53,592 nt of DNA. Source: Acinetobacter rongchengensis (GTDB lineage Bacteria > Pseudomonadota > Gammaproteobacteria > Pseudomonadales > Moraxellaceae). The DNA lies in the NCBI RefSeq assembly GCF_003611475.1, contig NZ_RAXT01000020.1, positions 1 to 53,592 of the forward strand, given 5' to 3'. Position 1 is the stretch's first letter. Each line of letters opens with the position of its first letter. A program made the translations under genes and the position numbers. Positions 16,521 to 25,098 of this stretch are shown here, one piece after another. A model generated the notes under the pieces. The model did no database searches, was not told the DNA's origin, and saw only the letters and a program-made list of their open reading frames with translations.

Positions 16521-17870
16521 ATGTCTTCGCAACAAAACAGCCAGCTTAAACACGGCTTGAGCAATCGTCATATTCAATTGATTGCTTTAGGTGGCTCAAT
16601 TGGCACAGGGCTTTTCTTAGGAATTTCTCAAACCATCAAACTTGCAGGGCCATCCGTTATTTTAGGCTATGCGATTGCAGGCCTCATTGCTTTCTTTATG
16701 ATGCGTCAATTGGGTGAAATGGTGGTTGAAGAACCTGTCAGTGGCTCATTCAGTTATTTTGCCTATAAATATTGGAGTCCATTTGCTGGTTTTATGTCAG
16801 GCTGGAATTACTGGGTACTTAATGTCTTGGTTTGTATGGCTGAGCTAAGTGCAATTGGTCTATATGTTCAATATTGGTGGCCTGAAATCCCAACTTGGGT
16901 GTCTGCATTGGCTTTCTTTATTCTGATCAATGTGATTAACCTTTTGCATGTTAAAGTTTTTGGTGAAATGGAATTCTTATTTTCCATCATTAAAATTTTA
17001 GCCATTATTGCCATGATTGGTTTTGGTTCATGGTTACTTGCCAGTGGTCATGCAGGTGAAACTGCATCGATTTCAAACCTATGGGCTTTAGGTGGATTTT
17101 TCCCCAATGGTCTGACGGGTTTGGTTATGGCAATGGCGATCATTATGTTCTCATTTGGCGGGATCGAATTGGTCGGTATTGCAGCAGCAGAAACTCAAAA
17201 TCCAACACAAACTATCCCTAAAGCGGTTAATCAAATTGTTTATCGTGTGCTGCTGTTTTATGTATTAACCATCGTGGTTTTACTGTCACTTTTTCCATGG
17301 AATCAAATTGCTGAAGGTGGGAGCCCTTTTGTGCTGATTTTTGATTCACTTGGAAGCCAAGGTGTTGCAACTGCGCTTAATTTTGTCGTACTGACCGCTG
17401 CAATTTCCGTCTATAACGGAACAAGTTATGGAACAAGTCGCATGTTGCTTGGCTTGGCACAGCAAGGCAATGCACCACGATTTTTAAGTAAAATTAATCA
17501 ACGTGGTATTCCTTATACAGCTATTTTGACTTCAGCTCTAGTGACTGCAATCTGTGTAGTATTAAATTATATTTTCCCAGAAAGTGCTTTTAAACTATTG
17601 ATGAGTCTAGTGATTTCAGCGATTGTAATTAATTGGACAGTACTTTCACTGACCCATCTTAAATTTAAACGTAAGATGAATGTTTTAAATAAAATTTCAC
17701 TTTTTCCTGCGATTGCATATCCATTGGGTAATTATATTTGTGTGATTTTCATGTTGTGTATTTTGGCCATCATGTGGATGACACCCGATATGCGTATTGC
17801 GGTTATTTTAATTCCAATCTGGATTGCCTGTTTAAGTCTTGCGTATTGGTTCAAAGTACGAAAAGTCTGA
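16521..17870 (+). CDS. aroP: aromatic amino acid permease AroP
   Basis: This is a 12-helix APC-superfamily permease of 449 residues that imports phenylalanine, tyrosine and tryptophan by proton symport. It follows E. coli AroP along its length: LKHGLSNRHIQLIALGGSIGTGLFLG at the start, GEMVVEEPVSGSFSYFAYKYW, SGWNYWVLNVLVCMAEL, FGGIELVGIAAAET and PESAFKLLMSLVISAIVINW. A TTG at 16518 precedes the ATG; the ATG is preferred. PheP and ProY are close relatives, so substrate range could differ. The next gene in the same direction is an Lrp/AsnC regulator about 210 bases downstream, which may respond to the amino acids carried. Confidence 0.88.
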   Translation: MSSQQNSQLKHGLSNRHIQLIALGGSIGTGLFLGISQTIKLAGPSVILGYAIAGLIAFFMMRQLGEMVVEEPVSGSFSYFAYKYWSPFAGFMSGWNYWVLNVLVCMAELSAIGLYVQYWWPEIPTWVSALAFFILINVINLLHVKVFGEMEFLFSIIKILAIIAMIGFGSWLLASGHAGETASISNLWALGGFFPNGLTGLVMAMAIIMFSFGGIELVGIAAAETQNPTQTIPKAVNQIVYRVLLFYVLTIVVLLSLFPWNQIAEGGSPFVLIFDSLGSQGVATALNFVVLTAAISVYNGTSYGTSRMLLGLAQQGNAPRFLSKINQRGIPYTAILTSALVTAICVVLNYIFPESAFKLLMSLVISAIVINWTVLSLTHLKFKRKMNVLNKISLFPAIAYPLGNYICVIFMLCILAIMWMTPDMRIAVILIPIWIACLSLAYWFKVRKV

Positions 17871-17874
17871 GGTC

Positions 17875-17921
17875 ATGGACAGCATCTTTAATGGCACCCT
17901 TCCGCTAAAGATGCTGTCCAT
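17875..17921 (+). terminator. long stem-loop after aroP
   Basis: The 16-bp perfect inverted repeat ATGGACAGCATCTTTA/TAAAGATGCTGTCCAT encloses a 15-base loop and begins 5 bases after the aroP stop codon. There is no T-run after the stem, so it may protect the mRNA 3' end or act with Rho rather than being a classical intrinsic terminator. Confidence 0.5.
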
Positions 17922-17983
17922 AAAATCAAAGCCAGTCTCCCAAATGTCTTTGATTCAATAAGATTATTTTAGCGTTTCACACA

Positions 17984-18045
17984 ATGAAATGTTTCCCGAA
18001 TTTGCTCTTGTTTTAAATATTTTCCGGAATGAAATTTCATGTTTC
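17984..18045. promoter_or_regulatory. repeated ATGAAAT/ATGTTTC motifs upstream of the Lrp-type gene
   Basis: ATGAAATGTTTC occurs at 17984-17995, and a related block at 18029-18045 begins with the perfect palindrome ATGAAATTTCAT and ends in ATGTTTC. Lrp/AsnC regulators commonly bind such AT-rich spaced motifs and repress their own gene; the Lrp-type gene starts 37 bases further on. The motif is seen, its function is inferred. Confidence 0.35.
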
Positions 18046-18081
18046 AACTCATTTACGGAAAAAAATTCTGAGGTATAGCGT

Positions 18082-18567
18082 ATGAATGACAGCCATTACA
18101 ATTTAGACAAGATAGATCGTAAAATTTTATCTGCCCTGAGACAAGATGGTCGGCTTACTGTAGCTCAGCTGTCAGAAATGGTGGGTTTGTCATCTTCACC
18201 GTGTTGGACGCGAGTGAAACGTCTTGAATCACTCAATGTGATTGAAGGCTATACCGCTACAATTAATGCTAAAGCGATTGGTATTAATGAATTGTTCTTT
18301 ATTGAAATCACTTTAGAACGCCATGATGATGAAATTTTAGAGCAATTTAGTGAAGCACTCGGACAAATGCCTGAAGTTGTAGAAGCACATTTAGTGACTG
18401 GCGATTACGATTATCTAGTCAAAGTTGCTGTAAAAAATGCTGAACATTATGAGCGGTTTTTACGTAAAAACTTATATTCGATGAAGGGCATTCGCCATAC
18501 CCGCTCTATTTTTGCTTTACGACCATTAAAGTTAGAAAATAAATCAGATTTGATGATGATCGAATAA
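18082..18567 (+). CDS. Lrp/AsnC-family transcriptional regulator
   Basis: This 161-residue protein has an N-terminal helix-turn-helix (LDKIDRKILSALRQDGRLTVAQLSEMVGLSSSPCWTRVKRL) and a C-terminal RAM domain for amino-acid binding and oligomer formation (VVEAHLVTGDYDYLVKVAV, with the conserved GDYD turn). It is the usual size for the family and has a good ribosome-binding site (GAGGT). Because it follows aroP, it may govern transport or catabolism of amino acids, but it is more divergent than global Lrp and the ligand is not apparent. Confidence 0.88.
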   Translation: MNDSHYNLDKIDRKILSALRQDGRLTVAQLSEMVGLSSSPCWTRVKRLESLNVIEGYTATINAKAIGINELFFIEITLERHDDEILEQFSEALGQMPEVVEAHLVTGDYDYLVKVAVKNAEHYERFLRKNLYSMKGIRHTRSIFALRPLKLENKSDLMMIE

Positions 18568-18629
18568 ATAACGCGCCCTTCCTTGTTTATTTACGTATAT
18601 TTATTCGATCTATTGAAATGGCTGTCTGA

Positions 18630-20798
18630 TTAGAATTTGTATTGCACTGATAATGTTGTGTTACGTGGTGCGCCATAATTCATACGGTTAGCACCAATAC
18701 CCTCATAATATGTTTTATCGAATAAGTTATCGATATTGAGCTGTACTTTAATATTTGGATCCACTTGATACCCTAGCATCGCACTGGCCAATACAATATC
18801 ACCCTGTTCAATTTTTGTTGCTCCAGTGCCACTGGTGACTTGACTACGATAATTTAAGCCAATACCTGCATTCCATTGATTTTGCATATATTTAACAAAT
18901 AGATTGGCCATTGTGCGTGCATTATCGGTATTTACCTTAGTACCTTTGGCATCTTTAGCTTCAAAATTTGCGATACCTAAATTCACAGCCCATTGTTCAC
19001 TAATTTCACCATCGACTTCAAACTCAAAACCTTTACTGACCACGCCATCTACAGCACGATAAGCTTGCTCTGTTTTTGAAGTTTCAACAAATTGACCATC
19101 AATCTTCTCTGCAACATTACTCTGTTCAATTCTAAATATTGATAATGCCGTATTTAAACGACCATCAAAAAATTCACTTTTAACCCCTGTTTCATAGTTT
19201 TTGCCTAAAATAGGATCTAGATAATCACCTGTTGGTGTTCGATTATTTTGTGGTTTAAAAATATCGGTATAACTTGCATATAAGGAATGCTCAGGCAATA
19301 CGTCATAAACAAAACCAATATAAGGTGTGAGTTCATCTTTAAACTCGCGACTCCCCGTGCCAGTTTCAATTTCATATTCCCAATTTGATAAACGTGCACC
19401 TGCAACCATTTTCAAACGATCCAGTAAACTGAACTTACCCGCTACATAAGCACCTGATTGCGTCGTTTGGTACGGGCTTAACCGATTTGTTGTACTGATT
19501 GAACCAACAACGGATGTATCTAAATCATTAAAATCTAAAATGTAATTATCTATAACAGGATTACCATAATAAGACTTTAACAACTCATTACGATTCCAAG
19601 AACCGCCGATCAAGATTTCTTGCTCACGGTTTGCGATTGAAAATGGCATATTTACATAGACATCAACATTATTTTCTTCTGTCGTCGCACGACTTGAATA
19701 GGTTGAGGCTTTGATATTGCCCAAACCTGTTGCTTTATCTACTTTTCCACCAAAATAAAGTAATGCCGTATCTTTATCATCTCGACGGTATGCGTAGGCA
19801 ACATTTAAATTGATATCATTGAATAGGTTTTGTTTCAGCGAGGCAAATACAGCCTGTGTATCAATATTCCAATAGGTCCAATCTGAAGTGACCGTTAAAT
19901 CACGGTCAAAATGGGTCTTTGTCCCATCTGTATAAAATGCTGGCATTCCACCCCAGCGGATCCCGTTTCGCTCTAATTCTTGGTAAGTTGCTGCCAGTGA
20001 AAAACTGGTACTGTCTGTAACATCATAATCCAAAGCAACATAAGCAATATTTCGAGATTTTTCATAATGATCCATAAAAGAGTCTTCATCTGAGTGTTTT
20101 ACAAAAACGCGCCCTCTGAATGAACCATCCTCATTTAAACCTGATGAAAGATCGATTGAACTTGAATAATTGTCCCAAGAACCACCTGAAGCTTGTAATG
20201 TTCCCGTCAGTTCTTTTGAATCGGCATGCTTACGGATCATATTTAGACCCATGGCAGGATTTCCCGCGCCTGTCATTAATCCATTTGCACCTTTAACCAC
20301 TTCTACACGATCAAAAATACTTAAATCTAAATCACCTTCCCCCAAACTCATGGTACTTGGTAATCCATCAATTAAATAATAATCAACCGCAAAACCACGT
20401 GCATAATTGTTTTGACGTTCATCGGTACGTGATGCAGTAACACCTGTAATGTTATTCATTAAAGATTGAAAAGATGTAATGTTACGATCATCTAAATATT
20501 CTTTGGTATAGACTTTGACATTCTGTGGCGTTTCTCTTAACGCAAGATCAAGTTTGGTTGCTGTTTTGGCTTGATGATGCGTATAACTTTTTGAGTTTTC
20601 ACTGCTGCTATTTTCTTGAGTTGCTTGTAAAGTAATAGTTTGTAATTGTTGGGTTTTATTTGCTTGTTCAGCCAAAATACTAGAATCTTGCTGCGCTTCT
20701 ATAGCCAACACATTCAGTGAAACTGATGTGAATGAAGATAGTATTGCGATTTTAATCGAGAGTGCCAAAGCTTTTTTAGCATAAGGTGAACTAAACAT
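18630..20798 (-). CDS. TonB-dependent siderophore receptor, FhuE-like
   Basis: This is a 722-residue outer-membrane receptor that should import a ferric siderophore with TonB energy. It has a signal peptide ending near VLAIEA, a plug domain (ALRETPQNVKVYTKEYLDDRNI, FDRVEVVKGANGLMTGAGNPAMGLNMIRK) and a beta-barrel that closes with the aromatic C-terminal residue in LSVQYKF. The NGIRWGGMPAFY segment and overall pattern resemble FhuE-type receptors for coprogen and rhodotorulic acid; that is a family-level guess. A Fur box lies upstream. No siderophore synthesis genes are nearby, so it probably takes up foreign siderophores. Confidence 0.85.
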   Translation of the reverse strand: MFSSPYAKKALALSIKIAILSSFTSVSLNVLAIEAQQDSSILAEQANKTQQLQTITLQATQENSSSENSKSYTHHQAKTATKLDLALRETPQNVKVYTKEYLDDRNITSFQSLMNNITGVTASRTDERQNNYARGFAVDYYLIDGLPSTMSLGEGDLDLSIFDRVEVVKGANGLMTGAGNPAMGLNMIRKHADSKELTGTLQASGGSWDNYSSSIDLSSGLNEDGSFRGRVFVKHSDEDSFMDHYEKSRNIAYVALDYDVTDSTSFSLAATYQELERNGIRWGGMPAFYTDGTKTHFDRDLTVTSDWTYWNIDTQAVFASLKQNLFNDINLNVAYAYRRDDKDTALLYFGGKVDKATGLGNIKASTYSSRATTEENNVDVYVNMPFSIANREQEILIGGSWNRNELLKSYYGNPVIDNYILDFNDLDTSVVGSISTTNRLSPYQTTQSGAYVAGKFSLLDRLKMVAGARLSNWEYEIETGTGSREFKDELTPYIGFVYDVLPEHSLYASYTDIFKPQNNRTPTGDYLDPILGKNYETGVKSEFFDGRLNTALSIFRIEQSNVAEKIDGQFVETSKTEQAYRAVDGVVSKGFEFEVDGEISEQWAVNLGIANFEAKDAKGTKVNTDNARTMANLFVKYMQNQWNAGIGLNYRSQVTSGTGATKIEQGDIVLASAMLGYQVDPNIKVQLNIDNLFDKTYYEGIGANRMNYGAPRNTTLSVQYKF

Positions 20799-20985
20799 GA
20801 ACCATTCCAGTTTTAAAATTTAAAGACAAAATACGGAATACATATTTAATCCCGCATATTGCACATTCGCTTCGACACAGATCCAAAGCTTTTGTGCGTA
20901 TGCCTCACTCCCCCTGAGAATCAATAGATTAGGATCAATCATATGTTTTCTGTTTTATAGTGTCGCAAAATAGTATAGTTTTAAT

Positions 20986-21007
20986 AATAATGCAAACTAT
21001 TATCATT
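20986..21007 (-). promoter_or_regulatory. Fur box upstream of the TonB-dependent receptor
   Basis: On the minus strand the sequence AATGATAATAGTTTGCATTATT contains GATAAT, a 7-base spacer and ATTATT, close to the 19-bp Fur consensus. It is about 190 bases upstream of the receptor ATG, so either the leader is long or the start region is shared with the divergent candidate RNA at 21083. Iron repression of the receptor is the expected effect. Confidence 0.5.
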
Positions 21008-21082
21008 TAGATTTATATAAAATATGAACTTTCCATAATTTCTATGCTATTTATTGCTTTACTTTTATGTTTTAATACGCAC

Positions 21083-21153
21083 AGTATGAGATGAGCCTCT
21101 TACAGTATATGCCTCGATGCATATACGACTAGCCCCTAACCATGGGGCTTTTT
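21083..21153 (+). ncRNA. candidate small RNA of about 70 nt with terminator
   Basis: Between divergent receptor and mqo genes, two adjacent perfect hairpins appear: GTATATGC-CTCGAT-GCATATAC (21105-21126) and AGCCCC-TAACCAT-GGGGCT (21131-21149), the second followed by a T-run as in an intrinsic terminator. No gene on this strand ends here, so the terminator needs another transcript. A -10-like TAATAC (21073-21078) lies just upstream with only a weak -35. The nearby Fur box would make iron control possible. The 5' end is a guess, and I recognise no known RNA family. Confidence 0.35.
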
Positions 21154-21289
21154 ATTGTCCAAATTTTCAATAACATGTCTTTATAAGTATTGATTATCAT
21201 AACTAAAAAATCATTTACACAAGTTCACTATATTTACTTATTTTGTACATTATTATTTAACAATAAATTGAAGTAAAAAAGGAATAACT

Positions 21290-22933
21290 ATGAAGAAATT
21301 CTTTAAATATCTACTTATCATTATTGCTCTTCTATTTGTGATCGGATTGCTATTTTTATTCAGACCTATCGCGTCTAGTTCTGTAAGTACCAAAGCCGAT
21401 GAACCCGTAGTGGATGTGGTCCTGATCGGTGGCGGTATTATGAGTGCAACCTTGGGAACTTATTTGAGTGAATTGGAACCCTCATGGCAAGTACGTATGT
21501 ATGAGCGTTTGGATCAAGTCGGTCAAGAAAGTTCAAAAGGTTTGAACAATGCAGGTACAGGGCATTCAGGCTTTATGGAAATGAACTATACCCCTGAAAA
21601 AGACGGTAAAGTTGATATTAAAAAAGCCATCGATACAGCTTCTCAGTTTGAAGTGAGTAAGCAATTTTGGGCTTATCAGGTTAAAAATGGCGTACTCGGT
21701 CAACCGACTAGTTTTATTAATCCTGTTCCGCACATTGCATTTGTTTGGGGCGATAACGTCAATTATATGAAAAAACGTTATGACGCCATGATTCAAAGCC
21801 CAATGTTTGAAGGGTTAAAATACACAGAAAATCCTGCTGAAATTAAGCAATGGGCACCACTTGTCATGCAAGGACGTGATGCCAATCAGAAAGTTGCTGC
21901 GACTCGTATGGATGTAGGTTCAGATGTAAATTATGGTTCTATTACCACACAATTGGTGGATCATTTGAAAAAACAGGCTAATTTTAAACTTGAGACATCA
22001 ACTGAGGTCACGGGTATTAGCCAAAATTCTGATAAAACGTGGACAGTTTCATTTAAGAATCTAAAAACCAATGCTGAAAGTCATGTTAAAACCCGTCATG
22101 TATTTATTGGCGCAGGCGGTGCTGCAATCAGATTATTGCAAATGACTGGTTTAGAAGAAACCAAACAATATGCAGGCTTCCCTATTGGTGGTATTTTCCT
22201 TATGACTGATAATCCAGCGGTCACAGCGCAACACACTGCAAAAGTATATGGTAAGCCTGAATTAGGTGCACCTCCGATGTCTGTACCACACATTGATACG
22301 CGTTATATTGATGGCAAAAAATATGTATTGTTTGGGCCATTTGCAACTTATTCGAACAAGTTCCTTAAACATGGTTCTCAGTTTGATTTAATTGATGCGA
22401 CCAATAAAAATAACGTAATTCCTATGGCAACAATTGGTATTGAAAACTTAGATTTAGTTGAATATTTAATTAGCCAAGTGGCGATGTCAAAACAAGATCA
22501 GTTTAATGAGCTTAAAAAATATTATCCTGAGGCTAAAATTGAAGATTGGAAATTGAATCAAGGTGGTCAGCGTGTTCAGATCATCAAGAAAGCTCCAGGT
22601 AAAGAAGCGACTTTACAGTTTGGTACTGAAATTTTTGCTTCTCAAGATGGTTCTGTAACTGCCCTACTTGGCGCTTCTCCAGGTGCTTCGACTTCTCCTT
22701 ATATTATGTTGAGTTTGATGGAGAAGGCTTTCCCTGAACAAGTCAAAGGTAAGTGGAATCCGAAGTTACATGAAATCGTCCAATCTTATGGGCAAGATTT
22801 AGGAACTAACCCTGCTCTACTTGATCAAGTGCGTACTTATACCAGTGCGACTTTAGGTTTAAATTATACGCCTACTCGTAAAGCTGCTAATGATGCAACG
22901 GCAACAGCGCCTGCTGTGGCGAATGCGAATTAA
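21290..22933 (+). CDS. mqo: malate:quinone oxidoreductase Mqo
   Basis: Mqo is a membrane-associated FAD enzyme of the TCA cycle that oxidises malate to oxaloacetate and passes electrons to quinone. After an N-terminal membrane anchor ([18 protein letters not shown]) comes the dinucleotide motif [22 protein letters not shown], then [38 protein letters not shown] and [17 protein letters not shown]. The 547 residues match the Acinetobacter/Pseudomonas length; the alanine-rich tail ([15 protein letters not shown]) is variable. A strong ribosome-binding site (AAGGA) precedes the ATG. It stands as a single-gene unit between an upstream stem-loop and its own terminator. Confidence 0.95.
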   Translation: MKKFFKYLLIIIALLFVIGLLFLFRPIASSSVSTKADEPVVDVVLIGGGIMSATLGTYLSELEPSWQVRMYERLDQVGQESSKGLNNAGTGHSGFMEMNYTPEKDGKVDIKKAIDTASQFEVSKQFWAYQVKNGVLGQPTSFINPVPHIAFVWGDNVNYMKKRYDAMIQSPMFEGLKYTENPAEIKQWAPLVMQGRDANQKVAATRMDVGSDVNYGSITTQLVDHLKKQANFKLETSTEVTGISQNSDKTWTVSFKNLKTNAESHVKTRHVFIGAGGAAIRLLQMTGLEETKQYAGFPIGGIFLMTDNPAVTAQHTAKVYGKPELGAPPMSVPHIDTRYIDGKKYVLFGPFATYSNKFLKHGSQFDLIDATNKNNVIPMATIGIENLDLVEYLISQVAMSKQDQFNELKKYYPEAKIEDWKLNQGGQRVQIIKKAPGKEATLQFGTEIFASQDGSVTALLGASPGASTSPYIMLSLMEKAFPEQVKGKWNPKLHEIVQSYGQDLGTNPALLDQVRTYTSATLGLNYTPTRKAANDATATAPAVANAN

Positions 22934-22949
22934 TCAAAATGTGTAGATT

Positions 22950-22977
22950 AAAAAGATGAGCTTAGGCTCATCTTTTT
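22950..22977 (+). terminator. terminator of mqo
   Basis: A perfect 12-bp stem AAAAAGATGAGC/GCTCATCTTTTT with a TTAG loop lies 17 bases after the mqo stop and ends in a T-run. Confidence 0.88.
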
Positions 22978-23087
22978 ATGGTGTGAGTATCTTTTCATTA
23001 TTTTTACGGTTCTTAGCATAACCTCTAAAATATTTAAATGTAGGTATGGTTAAACAATTCACAAGTGATAGGACGTATAGGAGCATT

Positions 23088-23108
23088 AAAAAACCCACCG
23101 AAGTGGGT
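23088..23108 (-). terminator. terminator of hicAB
   Basis: On the minus strand ACCCAC-TTCG-GTGGGT forms a stem with the very stable UUCG tetraloop and is followed by six T. It lies about 12 bases beyond the hicB stop and closes the toxin-antitoxin unit. Confidence 0.85.
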
Positions 23109-23119
23109 CGTTGATATTA

Positions 23120-23512
23120 TTAATATTCATCGCTTAAAGCTAATTCTGCGCTCTTGGCTAAAAATGCAGAACGGCTCAAATGTTGTTTTTTAGCGACAGC
23201 ATCAATACGATTGACTAAAGATTCAGACATACTGATATTAATTCGAATTGACTTTGTGTTGATCTTGGATGTATCGATATTTACCAATAACCAATAACCA
23301 CCTTCAAAACGATCATCACCTAACCATTGTTCAGGGCTTGATGGTTGAGGTAATGCCATGTCCTCACCCTCGAAATAAAGCTCTACAGCTTCTTGTACCA
23401 TCTGCGGAATGTCTTGCATTTCATCTGCAGCACTAAAACACCCATCAAAGTCAGGGAAAGTTAACCCGTATGCAGTATTTTCATCTTTATGAACATATAC
23501 TGGATATAACAT
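23120..23512 (-). CDS. hicB: HicB-family antitoxin
   Basis: This antitoxin neutralises HicA and represses the hicAB promoter. Residues 1-60 form the RNase-H-like HicB domain (LYPVYVHKDENTAYGLTFPDFDGCFSAADEM), and the C-terminus is a ribbon-helix-helix DNA-binding part (KSIRINISMSESLVNRIDAVAKKQHLSRSAFLAKSA). The frame extends to 23530, but the ATG at 23512 has a GGAGG ribosome-binding site and matches the family start, giving 130 residues. It begins 2 bases after the hicA stop, so the pair is co-transcribed with the toxin first. Confidence 0.92.
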   Translation of the reverse strand: MLYPVYVHKDENTAYGLTFPDFDGCFSAADEMQDIPQMVQEAVELYFEGEDMALPQPSSPEQWLGDDRFEGGYWLLVNIDTSKINTKSIRINISMSESLVNRIDAVAKKQHLSRSAFLAKSAELALSDEY

Positions 23513-23514
23513 AT

Positions 23515-23703
23515 TTACCTCCACTCCCAACCAGCTTGTTTATATATATTGCGTAGAGTACCAATCGGTATATCTTTCCTCGGATGAGGAACAACGACAT
23601 GCCCAGATTTTTCAGGGTGTTTGTACTTTTCATGGTCACCTTTTCCGCCCACTTTGTACCAACCTTCCTGCTCAAGACGCTTAATAATGTCTTTACTATT
23701 CAT
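23515..23703 (-). CDS. hicA: HicA-family mRNA interferase toxin
   Basis: HicA is a small double-stranded-RNA-binding-fold toxin that cleaves mRNA. The catalytic His is in GGKGDHEKYKHP, and the terminal HPRKDIPIGTLRNIYKQAGW is typical. From the ATG at 23703 it has 62 residues. A longer frame to 23730 would run through the predicted -10 box and operator and is rejected. The predicted start of transcription falls at or just before this ATG, so the mRNA may be almost leaderless, which would keep toxin translation low. Toxin-first order followed by hicB is standard. Confidence 0.92.
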   Translation of the reverse strand: MNSKDIIKRLEQEGWYKVGGKGDHEKYKHPEKSGHVVVPHPRKDIPIGTLRNIYKQAGWEWR

Positions 23704-23741
23704 TGTGTAATTATACACAACCTTATGCAATGTTGCATAAT
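23704..23741 (-). promoter_or_regulatory. hicAB promoter with two inverted repeats
   Basis: On the minus strand a consensus -10 TATAAT (23710-23715) lies inside the inverted repeat TGTGTA-TAAT-TACACA (23704-23719). A second repeat, TTATGCAA-CA-TTGCATAA (23724-23741), covers the -35 position, which itself is weak (ATGCAA, 17-base spacing). Two operators over -10 and -35 fit autorepression by the HicB ribbon-helix-helix domain. The distance from the -10 to the hicA ATG is only 6 bases. Confidence 0.55.
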
Positions 23742-23780
23742 TTTTGCTCTTATTATGTGTTAACGTATATTTCTATGTGA

Positions 23781-23918
23781 AAAAAATCACCTTTCGACGG
23801 TTATAAGTTTTACCAAGCAGGAGCATTAAACCATTTTGGGTTTGTTCCCATTCGGCATCTACCTAAAAAATTGATTGATTGTAAATCAGGGCTTATGGGG
23901 GGGTTATTATTGGAATAA
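23781..23918 (+). pseudogene. 3' remnant of an unknown gene
   Basis: A 45-codon open stretch (beginning KKSPFDGYKFYQAG and ending SGLMGGLLLE) is preceded in frame by ATG-TGA, so it has no usable start. Its stop overlaps the next start codon as TAATG, the pattern of translationally coupled genes. It reads like the tail of a real protein whose front has been lost, not like random sequence, but I cannot assign a family. Confidence 0.4.
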
Positions 23919-24306
23919 TGAAAAAAGATATCACTCGAATATTAGATAAATACTCACAATATTCAAGCTATGATATGAAAGCAGTCCAAGGGCGTGTTTA
24001 GAACTTAAATTTATAAAAAATTATCAGGAAAAAATCAAAAAAACTAAATATTCATCTTCATGACTTATATTATTACAGAATATAAATAACTCTAGTTTAG
24101 AAACAATATCACCATGGATAAGAGATATAAATGCATTTGAAAAATTTTATAAGTCGAAAAAATGATCTCGAATTGTAAAATTTGAGTCTGTAAATTACTT
24201 ACTTAATCCCCATTTTCAACACAGACAAAGCTCTAGCCTTGGTCTTTGCATTTATACAGAGGAATCGGGATTGTTTGAATATATCGTTAAATTAACTACA
24301 CAATAA
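23918..24306 (+). pseudogene. degraded small gene of unknown function
   Basis: Starting at ATG 23918, a coding-like stretch (MKKDITRILDKYSQYSSYDM) runs 27 codons to a TAG. One frame over, from 23998, the reading continues as LELKFIKNYQEKIKK, is interrupted by TGA, then NNSSLETISPWIRDINAFEKFY, another TGA, and SVNYLLNPHF through to a TAA at 24304. One frameshift and two nonsense codons thus separate pieces of what was probably one protein of about 130 residues. It is coupled to the upstream remnant. A toxin/immunity or phage-defence pair is possible given the hicAB neighbour; nothing confirms it. Confidence 0.45.
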
Positions 24307-24320
24307 TCTAAGGTTGTATT

Positions 24321-25040
24321 TCAAGTACTTCTATTTCTTGATATTTCAGTATATGTATTACCAAAAGCAGGGTTAAACTTTTTAGCATCATCTAAAGTTA
24401 ATAAATCAATTTTAAATTTCCTTGAGTGATAATTTCCAAAAACATCAGAAATTTTCACTTTAATTTCTACTTTTCCATGATTAAGGAATGGAAAATATGT
24501 CCCCCAACTTTCCTCTTGTTCAAAATAAACAATACCATTAGTAGACTTGCCCACTTCTAAAAATTTATCGATCTTCACTGGTGATAAATTATTTTTCTGG
24601 GTCAGAAATGGAAATACTTTTATATTATTATTCCCAATATCTACACGGAAATCTTCGCTTATTACTGTTTCTTTTTCCAGCCAAAACCAAAATATTTTAT
24701 ATTTTAGCCAATCAATACCTATTCGATCTATATCGTGATGATAACCTATGTATATTCTATGAATACTCGATGGGGCTGAACCAATATTTGCAATATTTAA
24801 ATATAATGCAAATGCTGTTATATGAGTATCATGACCATTAAATTCATTTCCATTATTAAAAGTACAACAAAATGAAGGTCCATCAATAATATCAATTTTA
24901 AATTTTGGTCTCTTTCTTAGCGCACCAAAAATGCCTGAAAACCAGCCAAAGAGTAATGTAACTAAAAAAATAGCTAAACTCACCACACCTTGATTTTCAT
25001 TCAGTAATTTAAATAAATTTAAAATGTTAAAATTAGACAT
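24321..25040 (-). CDS. membrane-anchored protein of unknown function
   Basis: I do not recognise this 239-residue protein. One membrane helix near the N-terminus (VVSLAIFLVTLLFGWFSGIF) is followed by a basic stop-transfer segment (ALRKRPKFK), so the rest probably faces the cytoplasm. The soluble part looks beta-rich, with alternating segments such as HITAFALYLNIANIGSAPSSIHRIYIGY and KVEIKVKISDVFGNYHSRKFKIDLL that suggest an immunoglobulin-like sandwich. The ATG at 25040 is chosen because an in-frame TTG at 25052 overlaps the acnB terminator. The gene is very AT-rich and lies beside hicAB and gene remnants, which fits an accessory, horizontally gained patch. Confidence 0.6.
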   Translation of the reverse strand: MSNFNILNLFKLLNENQGVVSLAIFLVTLLFGWFSGIFGALRKRPKFKIDIIDGPSFCCTFNNGNEFNGHDTHITAFALYLNIANIGSAPSSIHRIYIGYHHDIDRIGIDWLKYKIFWFWLEKETVISEDFRVDIGNNNIKVFPFLTQKNNLSPVKIDKFLEVGKSTNGIVYFEQEESWGTYFPFLNHGKVEIKVKISDVFGNYHSRKFKIDLLTLDDAKKFNPAFGNTYTEISRNRST

Positions 25041-25051
25041 AATTGTTATCA

Positions 25052-25083
25052 AAAATAAGGGCTGAATAATCAGCCCTTATTTT
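25052..25083 (-). terminator. terminator of acnB
   Basis: The perfect 14-bp stem AAAATAAGGGCTGA/TCAGCCCTTATTTT with an ATAA loop ends in T-runs on both strands. It lies 16 bases past the acnB stop. Confidence 0.88.
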
Positions 25084-25098
25084 CAACTACTTATTCAA

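Noticed and set aside
17875..17921. CRISPR repeat or IS end
   Set aside because: It is a single stem-loop right after a stop codon, with no second copy or transposase.
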